A stretch of DNA of 64,000 nt, from assembly GCF_001185345.1 (NCBI RefSeq), contig NZ_KQ236744.1, forward strand, positions 253,557 to 317,556, in the 5' to 3' direction. Every line of letters begins with the position of its first letter. The first letter of the stretch is position 1. The notes below the pieces were generated by a model that did no database searches, had not been told where the DNA came from, and saw nothing but the letters and a program-made list of their open reading frames with translations. Below, piece after piece: positions 53,761-63,086 of the stretch. The position numbers were made by a program, and so were the translations under genes. This DNA is from Dorea sp. D27. GTDB taxonomy: Bacteria > Bacillota > Clostridia > Lachnospirales > Lachnospiraceae.

Positions 53761-54951
53761 ATGAAAAAGATAAAGAACCGGTATATTATCCTTTTAATTG
53801 CAGCAACCGTTAATTTTGTTCATGGAAATCCATATATATGGACTGTTTTCCAGCCCCACGTCAAAGCCGAGTATAATCTCAGCCTTGCGGCATCCAGCCA
53901 GCCGTTTACGATTATCATCGGCATTTTCGCCGTAGGCAATATGATAGGCGGCTACCTCCAGCACAAGATAGGATCCAGGGCAACGATACTGGGAGGCAGC
54001 TTCGTGATGTGCGCCGGCTTTTTTCTGGCGGCAGTTGCGCCTGCCGGAATGCCATGGATGATATCTGCCGGATATGGCCTGCTCGGCGGTCTCGGTTCCG
54101 GCTGCGCGTTCAGCATGCTTGTGGCAGTACCACAGCAGTGGTTTCCGGACAAGAGAGGGCTGGTGACAGGGATAACGGTAGGGATCGTCGGCATCTCCGG
54201 CGTCGTCATGAACCCGTTCTGTGACTGGCTGCTTGCGCATCACGGCTACAGGTATGCAATGCTGGCTGTGACGGGAATCTATGCTGTGCTCAGCCTGGGC
54301 GGCATATTCATCTCGGAGCCGGACGCCAAACCGGCCGGAGATGGGGAGGGCAGCGCTGCAGAAACCGTGCAGGGGAAGCAGTATACCACAAAGGAAATGT
54401 TCCGGACGAAGACGTATTATCTCCTGAGCATATCCATGGCCCTTGCAGTGCCGGCTTATGTGCTTGTCAATCCGCTGATGAAATCGCTCGGGATGGAGCG
54501 GGGTCTGACGGACAGCGCAGCCCTGATAGGCGTCGTAGCCGCTTCGGGAGCTAATATTGCAGGGCGTTTTGCAGCGCCATGGATGTCGGATTTCTTCGGA
54601 CGAAAGACGGTGATACAGGTATTGTATGCAACCGCCATGATTTCGGTTATCGGCCTTACGGTGGCAAAGGGCGGCTTGTTCATACTGCTCATATCGCTCG
54701 TATCGCTTACATACGGAGGGTTTGTCAGCGTATTTCCCGTACTTACCTCAGACTGCTTTGGAATGAAATACCAGGGCATGAACTTCGGAGCGGTCATGCT
54801 CGGATACGGAGTCGTCTCCATCCTCTGCCCTTATCTGCTGGCTGCAGTCCAGGATACGCCGCTTGGAACCAACCTTTCCTTTATCATCGCAGGGGGGATA
54901 TGCATAATCGGGATGGCGGCGACAGCGCGTATACGGGTCCGCCAGGATTGA
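53761..54951 (+). CDS. MFS transporter of the oxalate/formate antiporter (OFA) type
   Basis: 396 residues with about 12 membrane helices. OFA-like features are an N-terminal W-T-V-F-Q-P-H segment, G-G-L-G-S-G-C-A-F-S in helix 4, W-F-P-D-K-R-G-L-V-T-G in the next loop, and a central loop of about 30 hydrophilic residues. The family exchanges carboxylates such as oxalate, formate or related acids; the substrate here is unknown. The start is preceded by CGGGGAAAAAG, a weak ribosome binding site. It lies between two similar terminators and seems to be a single-gene unit. Confidence 0.88.
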   Translation: MKKIKNRYIILLIAATVNFVHGNPYIWTVFQPHVKAEYNLSLAASSQPFTIIIGIFAVGNMIGGYLQHKIGSRATILGGSFVMCAGFFLAAVAPAGMPWMISAGYGLLGGLGSGCAFSMLVAVPQQWFPDKRGLVTGITVGIVGISGVVMNPFCDWLLAHHGYRYAMLAVTGIYAVLSLGGIFISEPDAKPAGDGEGSAAETVQGKQYTTKEMFRTKTYYLLSISMALAVPAYVLVNPLMKSLGMERGLTDSAALIGVVAASGANIAGRFAAPWMSDFFGRKTVIQVLYATAMISVIGLTVAKGGLFILLISLVSLTYGGFVSVFPVLTSDCFGMKYQGMNFGAVMLGYGVVSILCPYLLAAVQDTPLGTNLSFIIAGGICIIGMAATARIRVRQD

Positions 54952-54959
54952 ATTGCGTA

Positions 54960-54988
54960 TTGACATTTTGCGGAAAAGGCGGTAAAGT
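54960..54988 (+). promoter_or_regulatory. Sigma-A promoter of the SAM riboswitch-metK unit
   Basis: TTGACA (54960-54965) and TAAAGT (54983-54988) are 17 bases apart. Transcription would start about 25 bases before the riboswitch. Confidence 0.8.
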
Positions 54989-55018
54989 CTTATTGAACAA
55001 CAAGTTAATAATGAAACT

Positions 55019-55120
55019 TTCTCTTATTCAGAGCAGTGGAGATACAAAGGATCTGTGAAGCTGCGGCAACCCCGTAAAGGAAGGTGCCAACCTGAGCGAG
55101 TCTTTCGAACAATAAGAGGA
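55019..55120 (+). promoter_or_regulatory. SAM-I (S-box) riboswitch
   Basis: P1 is CTCTTATT (55021-55028) with AATAAGAG (55111-55118). Between them lie the conserved CAGAG...GTGGAG, CTGCGGCAACC and AAGGTGCCAACCTGAGC segments of the S-box aptamer. A terminator hairpin at 55138 follows, so binding of S-adenosylmethionine should stop transcription before metK. Confidence 0.95.
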
Positions 55121-55137
55121 TTGGGTTATGAATATAA

Positions 55138-55167
55138 AACAGTCCGCTTATGGCGGATTGTTTTTTT
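55138..55167 (+). terminator. Regulated terminator of the SAM riboswitch
   Basis: AACAGTCCGC and GGCGGATTGTT pair around a four-base loop, followed by seven Ts. It is the expression platform for the S-box. Confidence 0.88.
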
Positions 55168-55256
55168 GTACAATTAGAAACGAAGTTTCTATATTGCCAG
55201 AGACCTCCGGGAGAAAGTTTTCAGTGCCGGAAACGGCCGTTAAGAAAGGAGAACAT

Positions 55257-56444
55257 ATGGAAAAGAGATTATTTACATCAGAATCGGTGACAGAAGGACA
55301 CCCGGACAAGATGTGCGACCAGATATCCGATGCGATTCTGGATGCGCTTATGGAACAAGATCCGATGAGCCGTGTGGCGTGCGAGACGAGTACGACGACC
55401 GGGCTTGTGCTCGTGATGGGCGAGATTACGACGAATGCCTATGTAGACATCCAGAAGATTGTGAGAGATACGGTCAGAGAAGTCGGATATACAAGGGGAA
55501 AATATGGGTTCGACTGTGAGACGTGCGGTGTGATAACTGCGATTGACGAGCAGTCGCCGGATATTGCGCTCGGAGTAGACAAGGCGCTGGAGGCGAAAGA
55601 AAATAAGATGTCCGACGCCGAACTGGAGGCCATCGGCGCGGGAGACCAGGGAATGATGTTCGGCTATGCGACGGATGAGACGCCGGAACTTATGCCATAC
55701 CCGATAGCGCTTGCACATAAGCTGTCCAGGAAGCTCACAGAAGTAAGGAAGGACGGAACGCTCTCCTACCTGAGACCTGACGGCAAGACACAGGTGACGG
55801 TAGAGTATGACGACAAGGGCGTACCGGTGCGGCTGGATGCCGTCGTGCTCTCTACGCAGCATGATCCGGATGTGGAGCAGGAGCAGATTCATGAGGATAT
55901 CAAAAAGTATGTGTTCGATGAGGTCATACCGGGAGATATGATAGATGAAGATACTAAGTTCTTCATCAATCCGACGGGAAGGTTCGTCATCGGCGGCCCT
56001 CACGGGGACAGCGGACTTACAGGGCGCAAGATTATCGTAGACACGTACGGAGGCATGGCGAGACATGGCGGCGGAGCGTTCTCGGGGAAGGACTGCACGA
56101 AGGTAGACCGTTCGGCTGCCTACGCGGCTCGCTATGCAGCCAAAAATATCGTGGCGGCGGGACTTGCCCGGAGATGTGAGATACAGCTATCTTACGCGAT
56201 AGGCGTGGCACATCCGACTTCCGTCAGGGTCGAGACATTTGGAACGGGAAAGCTGCCGGACGACAAGCTTGTTGAAATTATCCGCGAGAATTTTGACCTC
56301 CGTCCTGCCGGAATCATCAGGATGCTGGATCTCAGACGACCAATATACAGGCAGACAGCGGCTTACGGACACTTTGGCAGGACTGATATCGAGCTCCCAT
56401 GGGAAAAGACTGACAAAATAGAGATATTGCGCAGGTATTTATAA
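55257..56444 (+). CDS. metK: S-adenosylmethionine synthetase
   Basis: 395 residues. It has [11 protein letters not shown] near the start, [11 protein letters not shown], and G-G-G-A-F-S-G-K-D in the centre. It makes SAM from methionine and ATP. The start follows AAAGGAGAAC; an in-frame ATG at 55128 falls before the riboswitch terminator and is not used. Control by the S-box is direct product feedback. Confidence 0.96.
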   Translation: MEKRLFTSESVTEGHPDKMCDQISDAILDALMEQDPMSRVACETSTTTGLVLVMGEITTNAYVDIQKIVRDTVREVGYTRGKYGFDCETCGVITAIDEQSPDIALGVDKALEAKENKMSDAELEAIGAGDQGMMFGYATDETPELMPYPIALAHKLSRKLTEVRKDGTLSYLRPDGKTQVTVEYDDKGVPVRLDAVVLSTQHDPDVEQEQIHEDIKKYVFDEVIPGDMIDEDTKFFINPTGRFVIGGPHGDSGLTGRKIIVDTYGGMARHGGGAFSGKDCTKVDRSAAYAARYAAKNIVAAGLARRCEIQLSYAIGVAHPTSVRVETFGTGKLPDDKLVEIIRENFDLRPAGIIRMLDLRRPIYRQTAAYGHFGRTDIELPWEKTDKIEILRRYL

Positions 56445-56463
56445 AAATTTTATAAAAGTTTAT

Positions 56464-56491
56464 GGGTGCTTTCGTGTGAAGCACCCTTTTT
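56464..56491 (+). terminator. Terminator after metK
   Basis: GGGTGCTT and AAGCACCC form a perfect eight-bp stem with a seven-base loop and a T run. Confidence 0.9.
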
Positions 56492-56522
56492 CATGCTATA
56501 CTTAAGCTCGGAGGATGTGACT

Positions 56523-58019
56523 ATGAAGCTAAAAACAAGGCTTATAATAGCATTTTTGACAGTGATACTGATTCCGGTGCTGCTTACATTTCTCATGGTC
56601 TGCGGATTGAGCCGGTATCAGATTAATTCTATAGAAAAGACATATGAAATAACCGGGACGACAGTGAAGAGCTTTGCCAATTCCATGCAGGTGCTGTCCC
56701 GCCTGACGGAGAAGCCTTACCATGAGCTGGAGGATATGGTGGAGGAAGACGCTGAGCAGCTTGAGGATGCCACATGTCTGGAGAAGTTTAACAAAAAGCT
56801 GGAAAAGAAGAAAGCATACCTGCTCGTGAGAAAAGGCACTACGATCATCTACATGGGGACGGATATCGACAATGCAAACCACGTGATCCCCCAGCTGCCG
56901 GCCTACGGAGAATCCGGCAATACATCAGAGAACGGGGTGTATCTTGGCGGTGAGGCGCAGGCGCTCGTCAAACAAGTGGATTTCTCATATGAGGACGGCG
57001 AACAGGGAAGTGCGTTTATTATCACGGATGTCAGCAATATGATACCGGAAGTGCAGGAGTTCATCGTAGACATGGTGATGGGAATACTCATCGTGCTCGT
57101 GCTTACTGCGCTGCTTCTCATATTCTGGATATACCGCGCGGTGATGCAGCCTCTTGGCAAGATGCAGAATGCGGCCCAGAATATCAAGGAGGGCAATCTG
57201 GACTTTGAACTGAGGCCGGAGTCGGACGACGAGCTTGGGCGGCTGTGCCGGGATCTGGAGGAGATGAGAAAGCGCCTGAAAGACAATGCGGAAGAGAAGG
57301 TAGCATTTGATAAAGAGAGCAAAGAGCTTATCAGCAATATTTCCCACGACCTGAAGACCCCCGTGACGGCAATCAAAGGATATGCGGAAGGAATCATGGA
57401 CGGAGTGGCAGACACGCCTGAGAAGATGGATAAATATATCAGGACGATATATAATAAAGCCAATGAGATGGATCTGCTCATCAATGAGCTGACGCTGTAT
57501 TCCAAGATAGACACGAACAGGATTCCGTATAATTTCAACACATTGTCCGTGAACGAGTATTTCAACGACTGTGCAGAGGACCTGTCTCTGGAGATGGAGT
57601 CCAAAAATGTGGAATTCGGCTACTTCAACTATGTGGCACGGGGCGTACAGGTCATCGCGGACGCAGAGCAGATCAAGCGGGTGATTCACAACATTGTCAA
57701 CAATTCCCTGAAGTATATGGACAAATCAAAGGGAAAGATTAACCTCAGAGTCAAGGATGTGGGCGACTTTATCCAGGTGGAGATCGAGGACAATGGCAAG
57801 GGTATCGCGGCCAAGGATCTGCCGAATATATTTGACCGGTTCTACCGGACCGATGCTTCGAGGAATTCCTCGAAAGGAGGAAGCGGCATAGGGCTGTCGA
57901 TCGTTAAGAAAATCATTGAGGAGCACGGGGGGAAGATATGGGCCACGAGCCGGGAGGACACCGGAACGACCATGTACTTTGTGCTCAGAAAATATCAGGA
58001 GGTACCGATTCATGAATAA
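56523..58019 (+). CDS. Sensor histidine kinase, HisKA type
   Basis: 498 residues. Two membrane helices (about 7-29 and 182-203) flank an extracellular domain of about 150 residues. HAMP (Q-P-L-G-K-M-Q-N-A) follows, then HisKA with His275 in S-H-D-L-K-T-P, and a full HATPase with N-N-S-L-K-Y, D-N-G-K-G-I and G-G-S-G-I-G-L-S. ATG 56523 has CGGAGG eight bases before it. It overlaps its response regulator by eight bases. The signal is unknown; the KtrAB genes after it suggest osmotic or ionic stress, but that is only position. Confidence 0.92.
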   Translation: MKLKTRLIIAFLTVILIPVLLTFLMVCGLSRYQINSIEKTYEITGTTVKSFANSMQVLSRLTEKPYHELEDMVEEDAEQLEDATCLEKFNKKLEKKKAYLLVRKGTTIIYMGTDIDNANHVIPQLPAYGESGNTSENGVYLGGEAQALVKQVDFSYEDGEQGSAFIITDVSNMIPEVQEFIVDMVMGILIVLVLTALLLIFWIYRAVMQPLGKMQNAAQNIKEGNLDFELRPESDDELGRLCRDLEEMRKRLKDNAEEKVAFDKESKELISNISHDLKTPVTAIKGYAEGIMDGVADTPEKMDKYIRTIYNKANEMDLLINELTLYSKIDTNRIPYNFNTLSVNEYFNDCAEDLSLEMESKNVEFGYFNYVARGVQVIADAEQIKRVIHNIVNNSLKYMDKSKGKINLRVKDVGDFIQVEIEDNGKGIAAKDLPNIFDRFYRTDASRNSSKGGSGIGLSIVKKIIEEHGGKIWATSREDTGTTMYFVLRKYQEVPIHE

Positions 58020-58701
58020 AATACTAATAGTGGAAGATGAAGAGACAATCGCGGATTTGGAAAAAGACTATCTGGAGCTGAGCGGATTCCATGTACAGGT
58101 GGCCAATGACGGGGAACTTGGCCTTAAGAAGGCGCTGGAAGAGGACTATGATCTGTTTATCCTGGATCTCATGCTTCCGGGAACAGACGGGTTCGACATA
58201 TGCCGTCAGGTGAGGAACGTAAAGAACACTCCGATTATCATGGTATCTGCCAAAAAAGACGATATTGATAAGATAAGAGGGCTTGGACTCGGCGCGGACG
58301 ACTATATGACCAAACCGTTCAGCCCGAGCGAGCTTGTGGCGAGAGTAAAGGCACATCTGGCGCGGTATGACCGTCTGACGGGAAGCGCGGCTGAGGTGAA
58401 CAACATCATCGAGATCCGGGGGCTCAAGATAGATACGACGGCAAGGCGTGTATGGGTAAATGAGGAAGAGAGGACATTCACGACGAAAGAATTCGACCTC
58501 CTCACGTTTCTGGCAAGCCATCCGAACCACGTATATACGAAAGAAGAGCTGTTCCGGGAAATATGGGATATGGAGTCCATAGGAGATATCGCCACCGTCA
58601 CCGTGCATATCAAGAAAATACGTGAAAAAGTGGAGATGGACACCTCGAACCCGCAGTATATCGAGACGATCTGGGGCGTGGGCTACCGCTTTAAAGTTTA
58701 A
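58012..58701 (+). CDS. OmpR-family response regulator
   Basis: 229 residues. The receiver has the acidic pair E-D at 8-9, phosphoacceptor Asp52 (F-I-L-D-L-M-L-P) and Lys in V-S-A-K-K. The C-terminal winged helix has T-T-K-E-F-D-L-L and G-V-G-Y-R-F. The start is set by CAGGAGGTACC; extension further upstream runs inside the kinase gene. It should be phosphorylated by the kinase encoded just upstream. Confidence 0.94.
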   Translation: MNKILIVEDEETIADLEKDYLELSGFHVQVANDGELGLKKALEEDYDLFILDLMLPGTDGFDICRQVRNVKNTPIIMVSAKKDDIDKIRGLGLGADDYMTKPFSPSELVARVKAHLARYDRLTGSAAEVNNIIEIRGLKIDTTARRVWVNEEERTFTTKEFDLLTFLASHPNHVYTKEELFREIWDMESIGDIATVTVHIKKIREKVEMDTSNPQYIETIWGVGYRFKV

Positions 58702-58770
58702 CAGGGCATATTTTAAGCCATTGTAGTATATGAATGGTAATTATATCTGACAGCAAAGAGAGGAAAGGTC

Positions 58771-60150
58771 ATGCGCGAGCACAAGAAGAATATCAGGTGG
58801 AACACGATGCAGCTTTTGACGCTCGGCTTTCTGGGAGTGATTCTGCTCGGAGGAATCCTTCTGTGGCTCCCCGTATGCAATGAAAGGCCCATTGCATTTG
58901 CGGACGCTTTGTTTACGTCCACGACAGCAGTCTGCGTTACCGGTCTCGTGACGATAACCCCTGCCGTACAGTTTACGCTGCTTGGGAAGGTGATCTTGCT
59001 GCTTCTGATCCAGATTGGAGGACTGGGTGTTATTGCCTGCGCCACGGCCTTTTTTCTGATTTTAAAAAAGAAGATTACTGTGCGGGAACGGGTAGTGATT
59101 CAGGAATCTTACAATATGGACCGGCTCGGCGGGATGGTAGGAATGGTCCGGCGGGCTATCATCGGAACGCTCATCGTGGAGGCCGCAGGCGCGGTGCTGT
59201 ATGCAGTGCAGTTCGTCCCAGAGTATGGAATGGCAAAAGGAATCTGGTATTCCGTCTTTCATGCGGTGTCCGCGTTCTGCAATGCAGGCATAGATATCAT
59301 CGGCGACAGCAGCCTGATGGAATACGTGACGAACCCTGTCATCAACATAACGACCATGCTGCTTATCATATTGAGCGGTATCGGATTCACGGTATGGACA
59401 GACGTCATCAGCAACAGCAGAAAAATATTTAAAAATGAAGTGCCGCGAAAATGGTGGTTTACCCGTCTGGAGCTCCATTCCAAGATAGCCATCATTACGA
59501 CGGCTGTTCTGATTGTGTCAGGCACCGCAGCGGTCCTTGGCATGGAATATAACAACCCGGATACGATTGGTAACATGAGCATAGGAGAGAAGGTCATGGC
59601 GTCCATGTTTCAATCGGTCACTACTAGGACGGCCGGGTTTGCCACCATATCACAGGGAGCCCTTTATACGGAGTCTAAGCTTATCTGCTGTATCCTTATG
59701 TTCATCGGAGGGTCTCCGGGCGGAACGGCGGGAGGCGTTAAGACGACGACGGTGGCGATGCTCGTGATAGCCTGCATCACCTTTGTGAGGGGCGGACGGG
59801 ATACGGAATGCTTCGGCCGGAGGATTGACAATGCGAATATACGTACTGGATTTTTCGTCGTACTGGTTGCGTTTACGGCGTTTTTGGCCGGCGTGACCGC
59901 AATCACGGTGATAGAACCGGAAAATGTCCCGTTCATCGGCATCTTATACGAGGCGTCATCCGCAATCGGGACGGTCGGCCTGACCGCAGATCTGACACCG
60001 CATCTGAGCAGGGCAAGCCAGGCGGTGATCATGGCAATGATGTACCTCGGCCGGCTCGGGCCCATAACGCTGGCGCTCCTGTTTGGGGGAAAGGTGCATC
60101 CGAGAGACAAGATACGCAGGCTGCCGAAGCGGCGGATTATGGTAGGGTAG
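58771..60150 (+). CDS. Potassium uptake channel subunit (KtrB/TrkH)
   Basis: 459 residues with four M1-P-M2 repeats. The four filter-like loops are T-A-V-C-V-T-G-L, S-A-F-C-N-A-G-I, T-T-R-T-A-G-F-A and S-A-I-G-T-V-G-L, each with the glycine that lines the K+ filter. It forms the membrane channel gated by the RCK subunit encoded nine bases downstream. GAGGAAAGG precedes ATG. Na+ or K+ coupling cannot be judged here. Confidence 0.93.
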   Translation: MREHKKNIRWNTMQLLTLGFLGVILLGGILLWLPVCNERPIAFADALFTSTTAVCVTGLVTITPAVQFTLLGKVILLLLIQIGGLGVIACATAFFLILKKKITVRERVVIQESYNMDRLGGMVGMVRRAIIGTLIVEAAGAVLYAVQFVPEYGMAKGIWYSVFHAVSAFCNAGIDIIGDSSLMEYVTNPVINITTMLLIILSGIGFTVWTDVISNSRKIFKNEVPRKWWFTRLELHSKIAIITTAVLIVSGTAAVLGMEYNNPDTIGNMSIGEKVMASMFQSVTTRTAGFATISQGALYTESKLICCILMFIGGSPGGTAGGVKTTTVAMLVIACITFVRGGRDTECFGRRIDNANIRTGFFVVLVAFTAFLAGVTAITVIEPENVPFIGILYEASSAIGTVGLTADLTPHLSRASQAVIMAMMYLGRLGPITLALLFGGKVHPRDKIRRLPKRRIMVG

Positions 60151-60159
60151 GAGGTAAAG

Positions 60160-60810
60160 ATGACAAAACAATATGCAGTATTTGGGCTGGGCAGCTTCGG
60201 TTCCAGCGTGGCGGTCACGCTGCAGAATCTTGGCTGCGAGGTCGTTGTAGTAGATAACAGGATGGAGCGTATCCAGGAGATTGCAGACGATGTATCCTAC
60301 GCGATACAGGCGGATATGCAGGATCAGGAAGTCATCCGCTCCCTTGGGGCAAGGAATCTGGACGGAGTCATCATAGCGGTCTCGGAAGATATGGAGGCAA
60401 GCGTGATGGCTACCATCATCTCCAAGGAGCTGGGGGTGCCGTACGTACTTGCCAAGGCAAGAAATGAAATGCACGCGAAGATACTGCGGAAGCTCGGGGC
60501 TGACGCGGTCGTATTCCCGGAACGTGAGACGGGGGAACGGATTGCGAAAAACCTCGTATCCACGAATTTTGCGGACTGGATCGCACTTTCTCCAGAGTAC
60601 AGTATCACGGAGGTGGCCGTGCCGGAGAGCTGGAGCGGAAAGAGCCTTCAGGAGCTGGATGTGAGACGTTCCCATGATGTGAGCGTCGTAGGCGTGATAA
60701 CAGGTGATAAAGTAGAGGTGAATCCGGATCCCAACAGGCCGCTTGGACAGGACATGGTATTGATTCTGGTCGGAGCCAACGAGGCACTGGAGAACTTCCA
60801 GAAAGGATAA
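60160..60810 (+). CDS. Potassium uptake regulatory subunit (KtrA/TrkA)
   Basis: 216 residues: an RCK_N domain with the nucleotide motif G-L-G-S-F-G-S-S (8-15), acidic Asp after the second strand, and an RCK_C domain in the last 80 residues (S-G-K-S-L-Q-E-L-D-V-R). It binds ATP/ADP or NAD(H) and gates KtrB. AGGAGG precedes ATG. Confidence 0.93.
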   Translation: MTKQYAVFGLGSFGSSVAVTLQNLGCEVVVVDNRMERIQEIADDVSYAIQADMQDQEVIRSLGARNLDGVIIAVSEDMEASVMATIISKELGVPYVLAKARNEMHAKILRKLGADAVVFPERETGERIAKNLVSTNFADWIALSPEYSITEVAVPESWSGKSLQELDVRRSHDVSVVGVITGDKVEVNPDPNRPLGQDMVLILVGANEALENFQKG

Positions 60811-60822
60811 GGGCGGGATGCG

Positions 60823-61614
60823 ATGATAACAAGTACAGGAAACCAGAAGGTAAAACGGCTTGTCAATCTTAAAAAAAAGAGAAAGGCGAGAGACGAAGAA
60901 GGCGTTTTCCTCGTGGAAGGAATCCGGATGTTCAGAGAAGTTCCGGCTGACCGGCTCGCCGAAGTATATGTGTCAGAGTCTTTTTACAGCAAGGAAAGCA
61001 GTACAGTCAGGCGTGTGCTGGAAGGGAGCCGGATTCAGCCGGAGATATTGTCGGATCAGGTCTATGCCTATGCTTCCGACACGAAGACGCCCCAGGGTGT
61101 CCTCTGTGTCGTACGGCAGAAAAGCTATACGCTCGCACAGGCGGCAGGCGGAGAGAGCGCACACGTCCTCGTCCTTGACAATCTGCAGGATCCCGGCAAT
61201 ATGGGGAGTGTGATCCGGACGGCCGAAGGTGCCGGGGTGACGGGAATCATCATGAGCAGCGGCTGTGTGGATGTGTATAATCCGAAGACGATCCGGTCTA
61301 CAATGGGGTCTGTCTATCGGATGCCGTTCTGCCGGACAGAAGACCTTGCCGGTGCGGTGCGTTGGATGAAGGAGAGAGGAATCCATACATATGCGGCACA
61401 TCTTGACGGGGTGCTATCTTATGATGAAGCCGATTATACAGATTCGTGCGCATTTTTCATCGGGAATGAAGGCAATGGACTCAGAGAGGAGATTGCCGCG
61501 ATGGCGGATACTTATATCCGCATTCCCATGGAAGGGCAGGTGGAATCGCTGAATGCGGCCATAGCCTCCGCGGTGCTCATGTTTGAGGCGGCGCGGCAGC
61601 GGCGGCATCAGTAA
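60823..61614 (+). CDS. TrmH/SpoU-family rRNA or tRNA 2'-O-methyltransferase
   Basis: 263 residues. The N-terminal substrate-binding domain (V-K-R-L-V-N-L-K-K-K-R-K-A-R) precedes a SPOUT knot with D-P-G-N-M-G-S-V-I-R-T, G-N-E-G-N-G-L and V-E-S-L-N-A-A-I-A. These are the three SpoU motifs. The RNA target is not defined; many relatives act on 23S rRNA. It starts 12 bases after ktrA and probably shares its message. Confidence 0.9.
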   Translation: MITSTGNQKVKRLVNLKKKRKARDEEGVFLVEGIRMFREVPADRLAEVYVSESFYSKESSTVRRVLEGSRIQPEILSDQVYAYASDTKTPQGVLCVVRQKSYTLAQAAGGESAHVLVLDNLQDPGNMGSVIRTAEGAGVTGIIMSSGCVDVYNPKTIRSTMGSVYRMPFCRTEDLAGAVRWMKERGIHTYAAHLDGVLSYDEADYTDSCAFFIGNEGNGLREEIAAMADTYIRIPMEGQVESLNAAIASAVLMFEAARQRRHQ

Positions 61615-61684
61615 TTGCTTTATAGACAGAAGTATAGTAAGATAGACATGAGGAATACTATTACAAGAAAAGAGAGGACAGCAT

Positions 61685-62125
61685 ATGCAGACGATGTATT
61701 GGTTAGTACTATTTGTAATTCTGTTGATTATCGAGATCCTTACCATGGGTCTGACGACCATATGGTTCGCAGGCGGTGCGCTCATAGCATTTGTGGCCGG
61801 TGTGCTTGGATTTGGCACGGTAGTGCAGATGATCGTATTTGTGGTAGTGTCCGTGATCCTTCTGATTGTTACCAGACCTATCGCGGTCAAGTATTTTAAC
61901 AAGGAGCGTCAGAAGACCAATGCGGAGAGCCTGATCGGGCAGCAGGCGCTCGTTCTGGAGGATATCGATACACTCCAGTCGAAGGGACGGGTCGAGATAA
62001 ACGGACAGGAGTGGTCGGCTAAGACAGATGAGCCTGACGGCCGCATTGAAAAGAATACAGTAGTTGTGATTGATGGGATACAAGGAGTGAAGCTCATAGT
62101 AAGAGCAAAGGAGGAGAAGGCATAA
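61685..62125 (+). CDS. NfeD-family membrane protein
   Basis: 146 residues. Three hydrophobic segments fill about residues 1-75, with G-G-A-L-I-A-F-V in the middle. The C-terminal part is an OB-fold (I-G-Q-Q-A-L-V-L then G-R-V-E-I-N-G-Q-E-W). NfeD proteins work with SPFH proteins in membrane microdomains. The stop overlaps the ATG of the SPFH gene, a very common arrangement. GAGAGGAC precedes ATG. Confidence 0.92.
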   Translation: MQTMYWLVLFVILLIIEILTMGLTTIWFAGGALIAFVAGVLGFGTVVQMIVFVVVSVILLIVTRPIAVKYFNKERQKTNAESLIGQQALVLEDIDTLQSKGRVEINGQEWSAKTDEPDGRIEKNTVVVIDGIQGVKLIVRAKEEKA

Positions 62126-63072
62126 TGGGAGCGTTAGTTGGAAAAATCATAGGTATCATAGTTATAGTAGTGGTCGTCCTGGTTCTGATATCCTGTATCA
62201 GGATTGTAAGACAGGCGCAGGCACTTGTCATCGAGAGACTTGGCGCATATCAGGCGACATGGGGGACCGGTCTCCACGTGAAGCTGCCGATCGTAGACCG
62301 TGTAGCAAGAAAAGTAGATATGAAAGAGCAGGTAGTAGACTTTGCGCCGCAGCCGGTTATCACGAAGGACAACGTCACGATGCGGATTGATACGGTCGTA
62401 TTCTATCAGATTACAGACCCGAAGCTCTTCTGTTACGGAGTGGCAAATCCGATTATGGCGATTGAGAATCTGACAGCAACCACGCTGAGAAATATCATCG
62501 GCGATTTGGAACTGGACCAGACACTTACATCAAGAGAGACGATCAACACGAAGATGCGTTCCTCTCTCGACGTAGCGACAGACCCATGGGGCATCAAAGT
62601 CAACCGCGTGGAGCTTAAGAATATCATTCCTCCGGCTGCTATCCAGGATGCCATGGAGAAGCAGATGAAGGCAGAGCGTGAACGCCGTGAAGCGATTCTT
62701 CGCGCAGAAGGGGAAAAGAAGTCTACGATTCTTGTGGCAGAGGGCCATAAGGAATCGGCAATCCTGGATGCAGAGGCAGAGAAGCAGGCGGCAATCCTGC
62801 GTGCGGAGGCGAAGAAAGAGGCGATGATCCGCGAGGCGGAAGGTGAAGCAGAAGCGATCATGAAAGTCCAGCAGGCGAATGCAAATGGTATCGAATTCCT
62901 GAAGGAAGCCGGTGCCGATGAAGCAGTGCTGACGCTCAAGAGCCTCGAAGCCTTTGAGCGGGCGGCAGATGGCAAAGCGACGAAGATTATCATACCTTCA
63001 GAAATCCAGAGTATTGCAGGGCTTGTAAAGTCATTGGCTGAGGTTGGACAGAAAGACGGGACAGAAGCGTAG
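62125..63072 (+). CDS. SPFH/stomatin-like membrane protein
   Basis: 315 residues. One N-terminal membrane helix (about 5-26) is followed by the SPFH domain (V-I-E-R-L-G-A-Y-Q-A-T, then P-Q-P-V-I-T-K-D-N-V). A long charged helix, rich in Ala, Glu and Arg, makes the oligomer coil. It is of the slipin/QmcA type. It is expected to form rings at the membrane with NfeD and influence membrane order or protease access. It is followed 14 bases later by a patatin gene. Confidence 0.93.
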   Translation: MGALVGKIIGIIVIVVVVLVLISCIRIVRQAQALVIERLGAYQATWGTGLHVKLPIVDRVARKVDMKEQVVDFAPQPVITKDNVTMRIDTVVFYQITDPKLFCYGVANPIMAIENLTATTLRNIIGDLELDQTLTSRETINTKMRSSLDVATDPWGIKVNRVELKNIIPPAAIQDAMEKQMKAERERREAILRAEGEKKSTILVAEGHKESAILDAEAEKQAAILRAEAKKEAMIREAEGEAEAIMKVQQANANGIEFLKEAGADEAVLTLKSLEAFERAADGKATKIIIPSEIQSIAGLVKSLAEVGQKDGTEA

Positions 63073-63086
63073 TATGAAAGGGCGTG

